In this document: piece by piece, positions 9,334 to 19,142 of the stretch
Layout: every line of letters starts with the position of its first letter
How positions within the stretch are numbered: the stretch's first letter is position 1
Assembly: GCA_009777535.1 (NCBI GenBank)
Contig: WRLP01000006.1
Span: 1-64,000, forward strand
Origin: Treponema sp.
GTDB lineage: Bacteria; Spirochaetota; Spirochaetia; Treponematales; Breznakiellaceae
Direction of reading: 5' to 3'
Length of the DNA: 64,000 nucleotides
Notes under the pieces: model-generated
The model's input: the letters and a program-made list of their open reading frames with translations, nothing else
Databases searched by the model: none
Told to the model about the DNA's origin: nothing
Translations under genes and position numbers: made by a program

Positions 9334-11484
9334 ATGGACTCCTTCTGTTATGTGCAAGATATTTACCTGAAGGAAATGCTTTTCGCCGTTACTGTCAGGT
9401 CTCATATTGCAAAAGGCCGGTTAAAAGAAATGAATTGCCCCAAACTGCCCGCCGGCTATTATATAATCAGGGCAGGCGATATCACGGGAAAAAATCAACT
9501 TGCAGATTCAAATCTTCCCATACTCGCAGGCGATGAACTTTCGTATATCGGCGAGCCTGTCGCCATTCTTGCCGGCCCGGATAAAGCAAGGCTCGAAGAT
9601 TTTGCCAGCCAGTGCAGCGTTATTGCCGAAGAGGAAGAGCCCGTTTTTACATACGATGAAGCCGATGAAAACATGGTAATCGCAAAACGTGACATTTTAT
9701 TCGGCAATCCGGAAGATGCATTCTCCCGGGCGGCAAAAATTATTGAAAGCGTTCATCACACAGGCATACAGGAGCACTGGTATTCGGAACCTGTTGGAGC
9801 GGTATCCTGGTATAGGGAAGATAACCCAAATGTAATGGTTGTACGGACTGCCTCCCAGTGGCTGAATCATGTTAAAAGAACAATATTGGAAAACCTTGAA
9901 ATAGAGCCAGATTCCCTGCATGTTGAACCGACAATTACCGGTTTACATCTTGATGGGAAACTCTGGTATCCTTCGCTTGTTGCCTGCCATGCCGCTCTTG
10001 GAACTTTAATAACAAAAAAACCTGTAAGGCTGATTTTTACAAGGGAAGAAGATTTCCTTTATACGCCCAAAAGGTGCCAAACTTCGATAAATATTTCCAG
10101 TGCCTTGGACGACAAGGATAATATTACCGGCGCCAAAATAAATATTTGCGTTAACCTTGGCGGGTATGGAGTTAACGCCGAGGAACTGCTGGATCAAACA
10201 TGTCTTGGAAGCCTTGGAGTATATCAACATGATGCTTTAAGCCTTTCTGCCAAAGCGTATAAAACAAATATTCCTCCCCAGGGGCCTTTCAACGGGTTCG
10301 GCTTGTCTTCAGGCTTTTTTTCCATGGAAAACCATATTTCGCTGATAGCGGACAAAGTAAGGCAATCCCCTTTATCGCTGCGTGACAATAATTTTAATAT
10401 CAACGGTGCGTTGTCTTTTTTACTTTCCTGTGACGATTCAAAACGTGCGAAAGAACTTTTGGGCAATGCCGCTTCGATGAGCGATTACTTCCGTAAAAAC
10501 GCTTCTTATGAATTATTAAGGCACAGCCGCGGGAATAAAGCCGGCAATGAATTAAACCAGAGAGATAATACAAGCTGGACGGAAAACATTGAATCCCACA
10601 GAGGTATTGGCATTTCCCTTGGCTATCAGGGAAACGACCTGCTTTACTGTAGAGCTGGCGTTGAAGAATCTTTCGGCATTCAAGTAACACTAACAAAGGA
10701 TAGTGAACTGGAAATAAGGGCAAGTTCCATCAGTTCAGAAGAAGAATATTGCCGTACCTGGACCGACATGGCAGCCGAAATTTTATCAATAGAGCCGGGA
10801 ATGGTACACATAATAAATACATTCGACGCTCCGGACTGCGGGCCTTCGTGCGCATCAAGAAATATAACTGTAATTACAAGTTTGATAGAAAGTTGCTGCC
10901 TGGCAATACGGCAGCAGCGATTTCGTGACCCTCTTCCCATAACAATACGGGCTACTGTCGATTCGGAAAATAGCCCGTCATGGAAAGAAATATTTAAGCC
11001 CCTTGTGGAAAATGAAATAAATACTAGCGGATTTTCAAAACCTGGCCTGGCGGCCGCTGTAGTTGAAGTTGAAATTGATCCAGTTCAATACATTCCCATA
11101 ATACGGGGCGTGTGGATAAGCGTGTACGGAGGTAAAATTATCAATATGGATTACGCCAAAAGAAACCTTACAGCCGGCGCTGCGCAGGCTCTTGGGTGGT
11201 CTTATGGAGAGATAATAAATTATGAAGATGGTACGCTTTCCAGGAACCAGTTTAAAAAATTTACTATTCCCGATGCCGGCAGTATTCCTCAGGTCAATAT
11301 AGATTTTCACCATGACAATTCAAAAGAAGCCAGGGGAATAGGTGAACTTCCGTTTAATTGCATACCGTCGGCTTTTTTGCAGGCCGTGTCTCAGGCAGCG
11401 GATCATCATTTCAGTTCAATTCCGCTGCTAAAAGACGATATCTGGAAAGCACTGAATAAAGAAAAAGAAATGGAAATTTTATGA
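9334..11484 (+). CDS. Xanthine dehydrogenase-family molybdopterin-binding large subunit
   Basis: LAGDELSYIGEPVAILAG, QWLNHVKRTILENLEI, C-terminal ARGIGELPFNCIPSAFLQAV (catalytic Glu context). Confidence 0.88.
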   Translation: MDSFCYVQDIYLKEMLFAVTVRSHIAKGRLKEMNCPKLPAGYYIIRAGDITGKNQLADSNLPILAGDELSYIGEPVAILAGPDKARLEDFASQCSVIAEEEEPVFTYDEADENMVIAKRDILFGNPEDAFSRAAKIIESVHHTGIQEHWYSEPVGAVSWYREDNPNVMVVRTASQWLNHVKRTILENLEIEPDSLHVEPTITGLHLDGKLWYPSLVACHAALGTLITKKPVRLIFTREEDFLYTPKRCQTSINISSALDDKDNITGAKINICVNLGGYGVNAEELLDQTCLGSLGVYQHDALSLSAKAYKTNIPPQGPFNGFGLSSGFFSMENHISLIADKVRQSPLSLRDNNFNINGALSFLLSCDDSKRAKELLGNAASMSDYFRKNASYELLRHSRGNKAGNELNQRDNTSWTENIESHRGIGISLGYQGNDLLYCRAGVEESFGIQVTLTKDSELEIRASSISSEEEYCRTWTDMAAEILSIEPGMVHIINTFDAPDCGPSCASRNITVITSLIESCCLAIRQQRFRDPLPITIRATVDSENSPSWKEIFKPLVENEINTSGFSKPGLAAAVVEVEIDPVQYIPIIRGVWISVYGGKIINMDYAKRNLTAGAAQALGWSYGEIINYEDGTLSRNQFKKFTIPDAGSIPQVNIDFHHDNSKEARGIGELPFNCIPSAFLQAVSQAADHHFSSIPLLKDDIWKALNKEKEMEIL

Positions 11485-11963
11485 CAGTCGGTTTTATCCT
11501 TAACGGCGAAGATGTAACAATAAACTGCGAACCTGATATTAAGCTGATTGATATTCTTCGTGAAGCATTCGGTTTATTTGGCGCAAAACCCGGTTGTCTA
11601 TCCGGGCAATGCGGAGCCTGTTCCGTTATTTTTAACGGACTTGTAAGTCCGGCCTGCCTCATTCCCGCGTTCAGAATTCGCGGCAGCGAAATTATCACAA
11701 TAGAGGGATTCTCCCAAACCAATGAGTACCAGGAAATAATAAATGGTTTTATTTTGGCCAATCTTAAAAACTGCGGATACTGCCAGAACGGTAAAATACT
11801 CTGCGCCGAAGCCCTTCTGGATAAAATTTCTCACCCGACAAGAGAGGAAACCATCAATGGCTTCAGCGGCATTAAATGCCGCTGTACCAATATTGAACAG
11901 TTGATACAAGCCGTCGATATAATCGCCGGTATGCGGAGGAGGCAGTATGGACGCTCCGCGTAA
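11481..11963 (+). CDS. (2Fe-2S)-binding small subunit of molybdenum hydroxylase
   Basis: GAKPGCLSGQCGACSVIFNG...C and NCGYCQNGKILC...GIKCRCTN. Confidence 0.93.
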   Translation: MTVGFILNGEDVTINCEPDIKLIDILREAFGLFGAKPGCLSGQCGACSVIFNGLVSPACLIPAFRIRGSEIITIEGFSQTNEYQEIINGFILANLKNCGYCQNGKILCAEALLDKISHPTREETINGFSGIKCRCTNIEQLIQAVDIIAGMRRRQYGRSA

Positions 11964-12774
11964 TCAGATTTTTTCCCCCTCTTCGCTGAATGAGCTTTTT
12001 TCAATATGGAAACAATTTCCCGAAGCCGTCCCATTTGCCGGTGGAACTACCATTGCCTGCGGACAGGAAAAAGAAGCTTTTAATTTACCGCCGAAAATAC
12101 TTTGTCTTGATAAACTTGCCGAATTGAAGCGAATAACCAGAACCGAACGATACCTGGAAATAGGTTCCATGGTTAAACTTAATAATGTTATTTGGCTGGG
12201 AAAAATTGTACCGGAAATTATTACAAAATGCCTGGAAAACATGGCAGGTACCCAATTAAGAAACATTGCAACGGTTGGCGGCAATATCTGCTGCCGCAAT
12301 TTTGACTTAACGACTCCGATGATTGCCCTTGACGCACATTATGAACTGCGCAGCGCCCAGACTTCGCGCTGGATTTCCGCTTCCCGATTTTATTCATTGA
12401 CTGAACCTGAAAATCCCGATTCCATGGAATTGCTTACAAGAATACGTGTTCCCCTGGATCAATGGGACTATGCAGTTTACAGAAAATTTAAAAACCAGGA
12501 GATAGAAAACAGTGAAAATGCAGTTTTTTTAATGAAAGTACAAAAAAATATCCTGACGGATATAAGGGTTATATACAAGGCAGGGACCATTTTTAGAAAC
12601 AAAAACGGCGAAGCTGTTTTGATTGGTGTACGTATGCCATTAGCTCGCAAAAATGCAGCCGATTTTATTGAAAACTGGAAGATTTATTTGGCCCAGCAAA
12701 AGGAAATAAGTGATTTCTCCAAAATGAAACTGTTAAATTTAATCACTTTACATGTTTATGACCTGTGCGAGTAG
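11947..12774 (+). CDS. FAD-binding medium subunit of molybdenum hydroxylase
   Basis: PFAGGTTIAC..., NMAGTQLRNIATVGGNICCRN typical of CoxM/XdhB FAD domain. Confidence 0.9.
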   Translation: MDAPRNQIFSPSSLNELFSIWKQFPEAVPFAGGTTIACGQEKEAFNLPPKILCLDKLAELKRITRTERYLEIGSMVKLNNVIWLGKIVPEIITKCLENMAGTQLRNIATVGGNICCRNFDLTTPMIALDAHYELRSAQTSRWISASRFYSLTEPENPDSMELLTRIRVPLDQWDYAVYRKFKNQEIENSENAVFLMKVQKNILTDIRVIYKAGTIFRNKNGEAVLIGVRMPLARKNAADFIENWKIYLAQQKEISDFSKMKLLNLITLHVYDLCE

Positions 12775-12815
12775 GTTTCTTGTTTTCAAAATATGGCTTC
12801 ATACGTAAAAAAGTC

Positions 12816-12844
12816 TTGCAAATAGCGGTTTTTTGTGCTATTTT
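12816..12844 (+). promoter_or_regulatory. Putative sigma70 promoter for winged-helix regulator gene
   Basis: TTGCAA - 17 nt - TATTTT. Confidence 0.5.
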
Positions 12845-12862
12845 GTTCAATAGTTGAACAAA
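12842..12862. promoter_or_regulatory. Perfect 9-bp-arm palindrome, putative autoregulatory operator
   Basis: TTTGTTCAA-TAG-TTGAACAAA overlapping the putative -10. Confidence 0.6.
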
Positions 12863-12969
12863 TCATCTCACCGAAAGAGCGTGTTTCGGCCGCCTTTGGG
12901 TATAAATGTAACCTCTTGCGGGCTGCCGCTCGGGTACATAGGCTTTCTTCTTCCCCATTTTCTTTTTTT

Positions 12970-13530
12970 ATGATGAAAAACAGTGTCGATACGGAATATA
13001 TCATTCTCGAAAATATTTACACTTCCGGCAGCCGGAATTTGTCTTTAAAACAGCGGGATTTGGCAAAAATAGCAAGATCATCCCTTGGTATGACAAATTC
13101 AATATTGAAAAGACTTATTCAGAAAGGCTGGATCACGGCAAGAAGACTTAATTCAAGAAATATTCATTATGCCGTTACGGGCGAGGGGTTTAATGAAATT
13201 ATTCATAGAAGCTACAGGTATTTTAAACGTACAATAAAAAACGTAGTTGTCTATAAAGATGCCATTAATGATTTTATTCAAAATGCTGTCAATGAACAAA
13301 TGAATGCCGTTATATTAATTGGATCAAGTGATTTGGAATTTATTATTGAGCACAGCTGTCAGTATTATGGCTTAAGTTTTTTTAAATCAACTGACGAGAA
13401 TCTTGTCCTGGACGAAAAGGATAATAAAACATTGTTGATATTTGCCGAAGATATTCCTGTTCCAGTGAAATTTTCCGGGAATAATGTACATCTTTCCCAG
13501 CTATTAATTAAATCTGCAGTGGTATCATGA
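12970..13530 (+). CDS. Winged-helix (MarR-like) transcriptional regulator
   Basis: SLKQRDLAKIARSSLGMTNSILKRLIQKGWITARRLNSRNIHYAVTGEGF wHTH; start trimmed from 12835 because the promoter/operator lies at 12816-12862. Confidence 0.75.
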   Translation: MMKNSVDTEYIILENIYTSGSRNLSLKQRDLAKIARSSLGMTNSILKRLIQKGWITARRLNSRNIHYAVTGEGFNEIIHRSYRYFKRTIKNVVVYKDAINDFIQNAVNEQMNAVILIGSSDLEFIIEHSCQYYGLSFFKSTDENLVLDEKDNKTLLIFAEDIPVPVKFSGNNVHLSQLLIKSAVVS

Positions 13531-15101
13531 ATAATTTTTACAGAATATTATATTACGTGAAATTATCAATGCTTCTTCCTCTGTTCTTTATCTTTTTTAT
13601 TAACAATAATGCCTTTTCTCAGGAATATGGGGAAGAATTACCTTATACTAATTCGATATATATAATAAATTCTTTTAGTTTTAATATTAAAGGTATTACC
13701 AGACAAAGTGCTCTTGTATATAAAGGCGATCTTAAAACCGGAGAAGAAATAACCGGTCTTGAAAATCTTGAGCGGTATATCAGAAACAAGCAGCAAGTAT
13801 TAATGAATGAAAGAGTCCTTGAAAAAGTAAATATCACTTATACGGCCGGGGAAATACGGCCAGACGGAAAAATTCCGGTTGTTATTTATATTGAAAGTGA
13901 AGATACCTGGAATATTATTGCCGTTCCATATCCCAAATACAGTTCCAATACCGGCTTTGAGTTGATCCTGAAAGGCAGGGATTATAATTTTCTTGGAACC
14001 ATGAATCCTTTAAGGCTCGATATAGGTTATAAATATGATGCTGACGGGAGAAATTCTTTTATAATGGAACTGGATTCCAACACTCCTTTCAGGTTCTTTG
14101 GATTTAACTGGAATTTTATTTTTGATAACATTTTTGAATATCGGCCCGATGTGGAAGAACACTATTATTTCAAAAACACCACGGGCCTTTCTATGGAATT
14201 ACCGGTTAAACAAACAACTCTTACTTTCGGCTTTACCGAATCGGTTATACTTAACGCTGAAAACAGTGACAGAGACGTAGACAAATTCGGAGAATTTCAA
14301 AGCGGCATTTACATGTCCAGCAATCCTTTTGTTTCCTGGAAGATCCCAACCGGAGTTGAAGTCGGCGATTTTGGAATCCTTACCTACACTCCTGAAGTTT
14401 CCGCTGTCTTTAATCATGATTTTTCGCAATGGCCCCTTGCCGATAACCGTAAAGGACCTTTTTTAAGCTGGGGACACAGCCTTGGCTTTGACCGCATTGA
14501 CTGGATTGAAAATTTCCGCAGGGGCTTTGATGTTTCAGTAGACAACTCCTATAGATTTGACTTTTTCCGTTTTAGCCATGAAACAGAAGCCTTGTCGTCT
14601 GACTATTCTTTTACAGCGGTAGGCCATTTTGTTTTTAACAATTCTTTTGGCATATCCAGCCGTGTAAAATTCCGCCACTGGTTTTACTATGAGCCGCCGT
14701 ACAATGACCAGGCAGCAGATGTAATGCGGGGCATACTAAACCGTGCCGTCCGCGCCGATTATATGCTTTCACTAAATCTTGATATACCCGTTAAGGTTTT
14801 AAATTTCCTGCCTTCTCTGTGGTTAAATCAGCCTAAGCTGCATATTTTTGATTTTGAATTGCATATTTCCCCGATTCTTGACCTTGCGATATACCATGAT
14901 CCGGTAAACAACGTCCCCTTTGACATAACCAACACTATCTTCTGCGGCGGTCTTGAATTCATTTTTTTCCCTGCTGTAATGCGAAGTTTATACCTTCGGG
15001 CAAGTTTTGCCATGAATTTTGTTGATCATATAAATCCGCCTCCAAAGGTTTCCGGAGAAAGCAGCCGGGAAATATTTATCGGTATAGGACATCATTATTA
15101 A
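13527..15101 (+). CDS. Outer-membrane beta-barrel with N-terminal POTRA-like region (Omp85/TamA-like)
   Basis: Signal peptide; FSFNIKGITRQSALVYKGDLKTGEEITGLENLERYIRNKQQVLMNERVLEKVNITY POTRA-like; alternating aromatic strands; aromatic C-terminus GIGHHY. Confidence 0.6.
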   Translation: MNNFYRILYYVKLSMLLPLFFIFFINNNAFSQEYGEELPYTNSIYIINSFSFNIKGITRQSALVYKGDLKTGEEITGLENLERYIRNKQQVLMNERVLEKVNITYTAGEIRPDGKIPVVIYIESEDTWNIIAVPYPKYSSNTGFELILKGRDYNFLGTMNPLRLDIGYKYDADGRNSFIMELDSNTPFRFFGFNWNFIFDNIFEYRPDVEEHYYFKNTTGLSMELPVKQTTLTFGFTESVILNAENSDRDVDKFGEFQSGIYMSSNPFVSWKIPTGVEVGDFGILTYTPEVSAVFNHDFSQWPLADNRKGPFLSWGHSLGFDRIDWIENFRRGFDVSVDNSYRFDFFRFSHETEALSSDYSFTAVGHFVFNNSFGISSRVKFRHWFYYEPPYNDQAADVMRGILNRAVRADYMLSLNLDIPVKVLNFLPSLWLNQPKLHIFDFELHISPILDLAIYHDPVNNVPFDITNTIFCGGLEFIFFPAVMRSLYLRASFAMNFVDHINPPPKVSGESSREIFIGIGHHY

Positions 15102-15104
15102 ATT

Positions 15105-16427
15105 ATGGCAAAGATAACAATAGTGGGAACAGGTTATGTAGGCTCTGTCTCCGGCGCCTGCCTCGCGGATTTCGGCAATCAGGTTATATGTGTGGATAAC
15201 AATGCTGAAAAAATCGAAGCTTTGAAAAATGGAATTATACCCATTTATGAACCCGGGCTTGATGTTGTTGTCCAGCGTAATATGAGTTGCGGAAGGCTTT
15301 CTTTTACCATTGATCTTGCCTCCGCCATTATGCAAAGCAATGTTGTTTTTATCGCTGTCGGTACTCCCCCGGCGGAAGACGGCAGCGCCGATCTTGTTCA
15401 TGTTGAATCCGCCTCCAGACAGATTGGCTCTCTTATTGCCGCTTACACCGTCATTGTAAACAAAAGTACCGTTCCCATCGGAACAGGCCGGAAGGTAGAA
15501 GGCTGGGTAAAGGAAGAACTTGTAAAACGAGGAACGAATATCGAGTTTGATGTTGTTTCCAATCCGGAATTTCTGCGTGAAGGCTCCGCTGTTTATGATT
15601 TTACCCACCCGGACAGGGTTGTTATTGGCAGCAGCAGCGAACGTGCCCTTAATGTTATGAAAGAAGTATATCGTTCCCTGTACTTGAACGAAACTCCGTA
15701 TATCGAAACCAGCCTGGAATCAGCGGAAATGATCAAGTACGCTTCCAATGCTTTTCTGGCGGTAAAAATTACATTCATCAACGAAATCGCCAACCTGTGT
15801 GAAAAAACCGGCGCAAATGTGAAGGATGTTGCCCGCGCCATGGGCAAAGACGCCAGAATAGGCTCAAAATTTCTGCATCCGGGTCCCGGTTACGGCGGCT
15901 CCTGTTTTCCAAAAGACACAAGAGCGCTCGCGACTATTGGTAGAGAGCACAATGAATTTCAAAATATAGTGGAAAAAACCATAGAAGTGAATGAATATCA
16001 GAAAATTCGCGCGGCAAAAAATATTGAAAAAGTGTTAGGCGCTCTTAAGAATAAAAAAATAGCCATTCTCGGTCTTGCTTTCAAGCCAAATACCGACGAT
16101 ATGCGGGAATCCCCGTCGATTACAATATGCGAGTACCTTGCCGGATGCGGCGCTGTTCTTCGCCTTTATGATCCGGCTGCGATGAAAGAAGCCCAATGGC
16201 GCCTGGCTTCAATAAAAAATTCAATTTATTTTGCCGCGAATGAATACGACGCAATTCAGGGCGCTCACGCCCTTGTTATTGCTACCGAATGGAATCAATT
16301 CAGAAATCTTGATCTTGGCAGGGTTAAGGAGCTTCTTGTCGAGCCTTATTTTTTTGATCTGCGCAATATTTACAAGCCGGAAGAAGCTGAGTCCGCCGGC
16401 TTACACTATACCGGAATTGGCAAATAA
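15105..16427 (+). CDS. ugd: UDP-glucose 6-dehydrogenase / nucleotide sugar dehydrogenase
   Basis: MAKITIVGTGYVGSVSGACLADFGN, FLHPGPGYGGSCFPKDTRAL, LGLAFKPNTDDMRESPS. Confidence 0.95.
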   Translation: MAKITIVGTGYVGSVSGACLADFGNQVICVDNNAEKIEALKNGIIPIYEPGLDVVVQRNMSCGRLSFTIDLASAIMQSNVVFIAVGTPPAEDGSADLVHVESASRQIGSLIAAYTVIVNKSTVPIGTGRKVEGWVKEELVKRGTNIEFDVVSNPEFLREGSAVYDFTHPDRVVIGSSSERALNVMKEVYRSLYLNETPYIETSLESAEMIKYASNAFLAVKITFINEIANLCEKTGANVKDVARAMGKDARIGSKFLHPGPGYGGSCFPKDTRALATIGREHNEFQNIVEKTIEVNEYQKIRAAKNIEKVLGALKNKKIAILGLAFKPNTDDMRESPSITICEYLAGCGAVLRLYDPAAMKEAQWRLASIKNSIYFAANEYDAIQGAHALVIATEWNQFRNLDLGRVKELLVEPYFFDLRNIYKPEEAESAGLHYTGIGK

Positions 16428-17443
16428 TGAAAATTCTTGTTACCGGCGCCGCTGGCTTTATCGGTTTTCATCTGGCGGAAAAATTAACGTCTCTGGGACA
16501 TGCTGTCATCGGCATAGACAATATAAATGACTACTATGATGTAAATCTTAAATACGCCCGTCTTAATCATTCCGGCATCAAGCGGGAAGAAATCCATTAT
16601 GGTAAAAAAGCAAAAAGTTCCCTTATTCCATCATATTGTTTCATTAAACTGGATTTAATTGACCGTGAAAATCTTTTTACGCTTTTTGACAATGAAAAGT
16701 TTGATTGTGTCTGCAACATGGCAGCTCAGGCTGGAGTTCGGTACAGCCTGGAAAACCCCCATGCGTATATCGAAAGTAATATCTCTGGTTTTCTGAATAT
16801 CCTCGAAGTATGCAGACAGCAGACAATAAAACATCTCGTTTTTGCGTCAAGCTCCTCGGTATATGGAAATAACGAAAAAGTTCCTTTTTCTGTTTTGGAT
16901 AATGTTGAGCGTCCTGTAAGTTTATATGCGGCGACAAAACGCTCAAATGAATTAATGGCATATACATACTCACATCTTTTTGGGATACCCGCCACGGGTT
17001 TGCGCTTTTTTACAGTTTACGGCCCCTGGGGCAGGCCGGACATGGCTTACTATAAATTCGCTGCCGCTATCTTTAATAACAAACCTATAGAAATTTACAA
17101 TAACGGCGATATGTTACGTGATTTTACCTATATAGACGATATAATCAAAGGGGTTATCGCGGTAATTGAACATATCCCAAACCACTCCCCTCCCCTTACA
17201 CTTTACAACCTTGGTAACAGCCGGCCTGAAAAATTACCCGATTTTATAGAAACACTGGAAAAAGCTCTTGGGCGAAAGGCTGAAAAAAAATATATGGGAA
17301 TGCAGGCCGGCGATGTGCCGGTTACAATGGCCGATATTGAAAAAACCAGCAGAGAACTTGGCTGGGAGCCAAAAACGTCCATAAACGAAGGATTAAAATT
17401 ATTTACAAAATGGTTTTTTGAATATAATGAAAATAATATCTAA
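16427..17443 (+). CDS. NAD-dependent epimerase, UDP-glucuronate 4-epimerase-like
   Basis: MKILVTGAAGFIGFHLAEKL, NDYYDVNLKYARL, AAQAGVRYSLENPHAYIESN, YAATKRSNE. Confidence 0.92.
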   Translation: MKILVTGAAGFIGFHLAEKLTSLGHAVIGIDNINDYYDVNLKYARLNHSGIKREEIHYGKKAKSSLIPSYCFIKLDLIDRENLFTLFDNEKFDCVCNMAAQAGVRYSLENPHAYIESNISGFLNILEVCRQQTIKHLVFASSSSVYGNNEKVPFSVLDNVERPVSLYAATKRSNELMAYTYSHLFGIPATGLRFFTVYGPWGRPDMAYYKFAAAIFNNKPIEIYNNGDMLRDFTYIDDIIKGVIAVIEHIPNHSPPLTLYNLGNSRPEKLPDFIETLEKALGRKAEKKYMGMQAGDVPVTMADIEKTSRELGWEPKTSINEGLKLFTKWFFEYNENNI

Positions 17444-19142
17444 AATATTCTTCCTAAAACCCATTCTCGACAAATTGCCCAAGCTCCTCAACCGCAGACA
17501 TAAGATATACATGCTTGTTATGTTTTTTTTGTGTATCTTTTACTCACTGGTTGAAACTCTTGGTATTTCAGTAATTATGCCGTTTATCTCACTGGCATCC
17601 GATCCACAACTTCTCAATTCCGGTTTTTATAAAACTATCTTTGACTATCTTAATTTTAACAGTCCGGAATCTTTTATTATAGCTTTAGGTATCGGAATTA
17701 TTTGTTTTTATATTTTTCGCGCAGTATATTCTGTTTTTCTTACATATTTCACAATACGCTTTTCGGCGGGTATACATAAATATTTATCTAAAAATATTTT
17801 TAAGACCTATATGTCCGTATCTTACAAAGTCTATGCTCAGAAGAATTCTGCAGAATTAATGCAAATTATTGTCAGCGAAACAGGTGATGTCAGCAAAATA
17901 ATCCTGAATTTATTGCAGATATGTTCTGAATTTTTTACCATACTTCTGATATACGCGGTAATTATTATCTTAAACTGGAAAATGACCCTGGTGGTAACAG
18001 GCGTACTGTTATTCATGGTGATATTTCTTCTATCGAGTTTGACAAAAATCAACAAAGTACAGGGGAAAAAACGGCTCACTTCAGCGAGAAAGATGAACCG
18101 TACTTTAAAGGAAACATTTGGTAACTTAAAATACGTTAAACTAAAGGGTAATGAGAAAACCATATTAGGAAACTACGATGCAACTATTGAAACGCGGATA
18201 CGATCGGAGGTAATAAATAATGTTCTTGACATTGTTCCCAAGAGTATACTTGAAAGTATTGGATTTTCATTTCTTGTAGGTGTTGTAGTTTTTATTGTCT
18301 GGCTTTACCGGGACGCCTCAAAAGTAATTCCAATCATCTCAATGTACGCTCTGGCGTTATACCGGATACTTCCTTCAGTGAACCGCATGCTGCAATACAT
18401 CAATCGTATTACATATACCGAAAAATCACTTGAAAGTGTTTATGAAAACCTGAATCAGCCGGTTGAAACAGAGGGTACCGGCTCCGTTGAGTTTAACAGA
18501 TCCATCAGCCTTAAAGATATTAGTTTCAGATACTTGACCGGAAAAGATGTTCTTACCGGGATATCACTTGAAATAGAAAAAGGTGAAAAAATCGCCATCA
18601 CCGGTGAAAGCGGAGGCGGAAAATCAACCCTGGTCGATATAATAATAGGAATTCATGAACCTGTCCGCGGAAGTGTATTTATTGATGATACAGCGATTAC
18701 TGATGATAATATCCGTTCATGGCGGAAAAAAATCGGTTATATTCCGCAAAGCATTTATCTTTTTGACGGGACAGTTGCCGAAAATGTTTCCTTTGGTTCT
18801 CAGCCGAATGAAGACAGAATAATTAAGGCGCTTCAAATGGCAAATATATGGGGTTTTCTCGAAACAAAAGAGGGTTTGCTGACACGAGTGGGAGACGGCG
18901 GCATTCAGTTAAGCGGCGGACAGCAGCAGCGCATTGGAATTGCCCGCGCCCTGTATGATGATCCGGAAGTTCTGGTTCTCGATGAAGCCACTTCTTCGCT
19001 TGATAATGAAACTGAACAAAAAATAATGGACGAAATATATACAGTCAGTGCCGATAAGACATTGATTGTAATCGCTCATCGCCTGAGTACCGTAGAACGT
19101 TGTGGCAGAAAGATACGCATAGAAGAAGGAAAAATTGTTTAA
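17427..19142 (+). CDS. ABC transporter, fused TMD-NBD (MsbA/PglK-like flippase)
   Basis: Walker A GESGGGKSTL, signature LSGGQQQRIGIARAL, Walker B VLVLDEATSSLD, N-terminal TM segments. Confidence 0.92.
   Translation: MKIISKIFFLKPILDKLPKLLNRRHKIYMLVMFFLCIFYSLVETLGISVIMPFISLASDPQLLNSGFYKTIFDYLNFNSPESFIIALGIGIICFYIFRAVYSVFLTYFTIRFSAGIHKYLSKNIFKTYMSVSYKVYAQKNSAELMQIIVSETGDVSKIILNLLQICSEFFTILLIYAVIIILNWKMTLVVTGVLLFMVIFLLSSLTKINKVQGKKRLTSARKMNRTLKETFGNLKYVKLKGNEKTILGNYDATIETRIRSEVINNVLDIVPKSILESIGFSFLVGVVVFIVWLYRDASKVIPIISMYALALYRILPSVNRMLQYINRITYTEKSLESVYENLNQPVETEGTGSVEFNRSISLKDISFRYLTGKDVLTGISLEIEKGEKIAITGESGGGKSTLVDIIIGIHEPVRGSVFIDDTAITDDNIRSWRKKIGYIPQSIYLFDGTVAENVSFGSQPNEDRIIKALQMANIWGFLETKEGLLTRVGDGGIQLSGGQQQRIGIARALYDDPEVLVLDEATSSLDNETEQKIMDEIYTVSADKTLIVIAHRLSTVERCGRKIRIEEGKIV

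Noticed and set aside
10006-10940. Several antisense ORFs of 74-107 aa opposite the molybdenum-hydroxylase large subunit
   Set aside because: No recognisable domains; the plus-strand frame is fully explained by a known family.
12835-12969. N-terminal 45-aa extension of the winged-helix regulator in the ORF track
   Set aside because: The stretch overlaps the putative promoter and palindrome and lacks domain similarity; start at 12970 (MMKNS) preferred.
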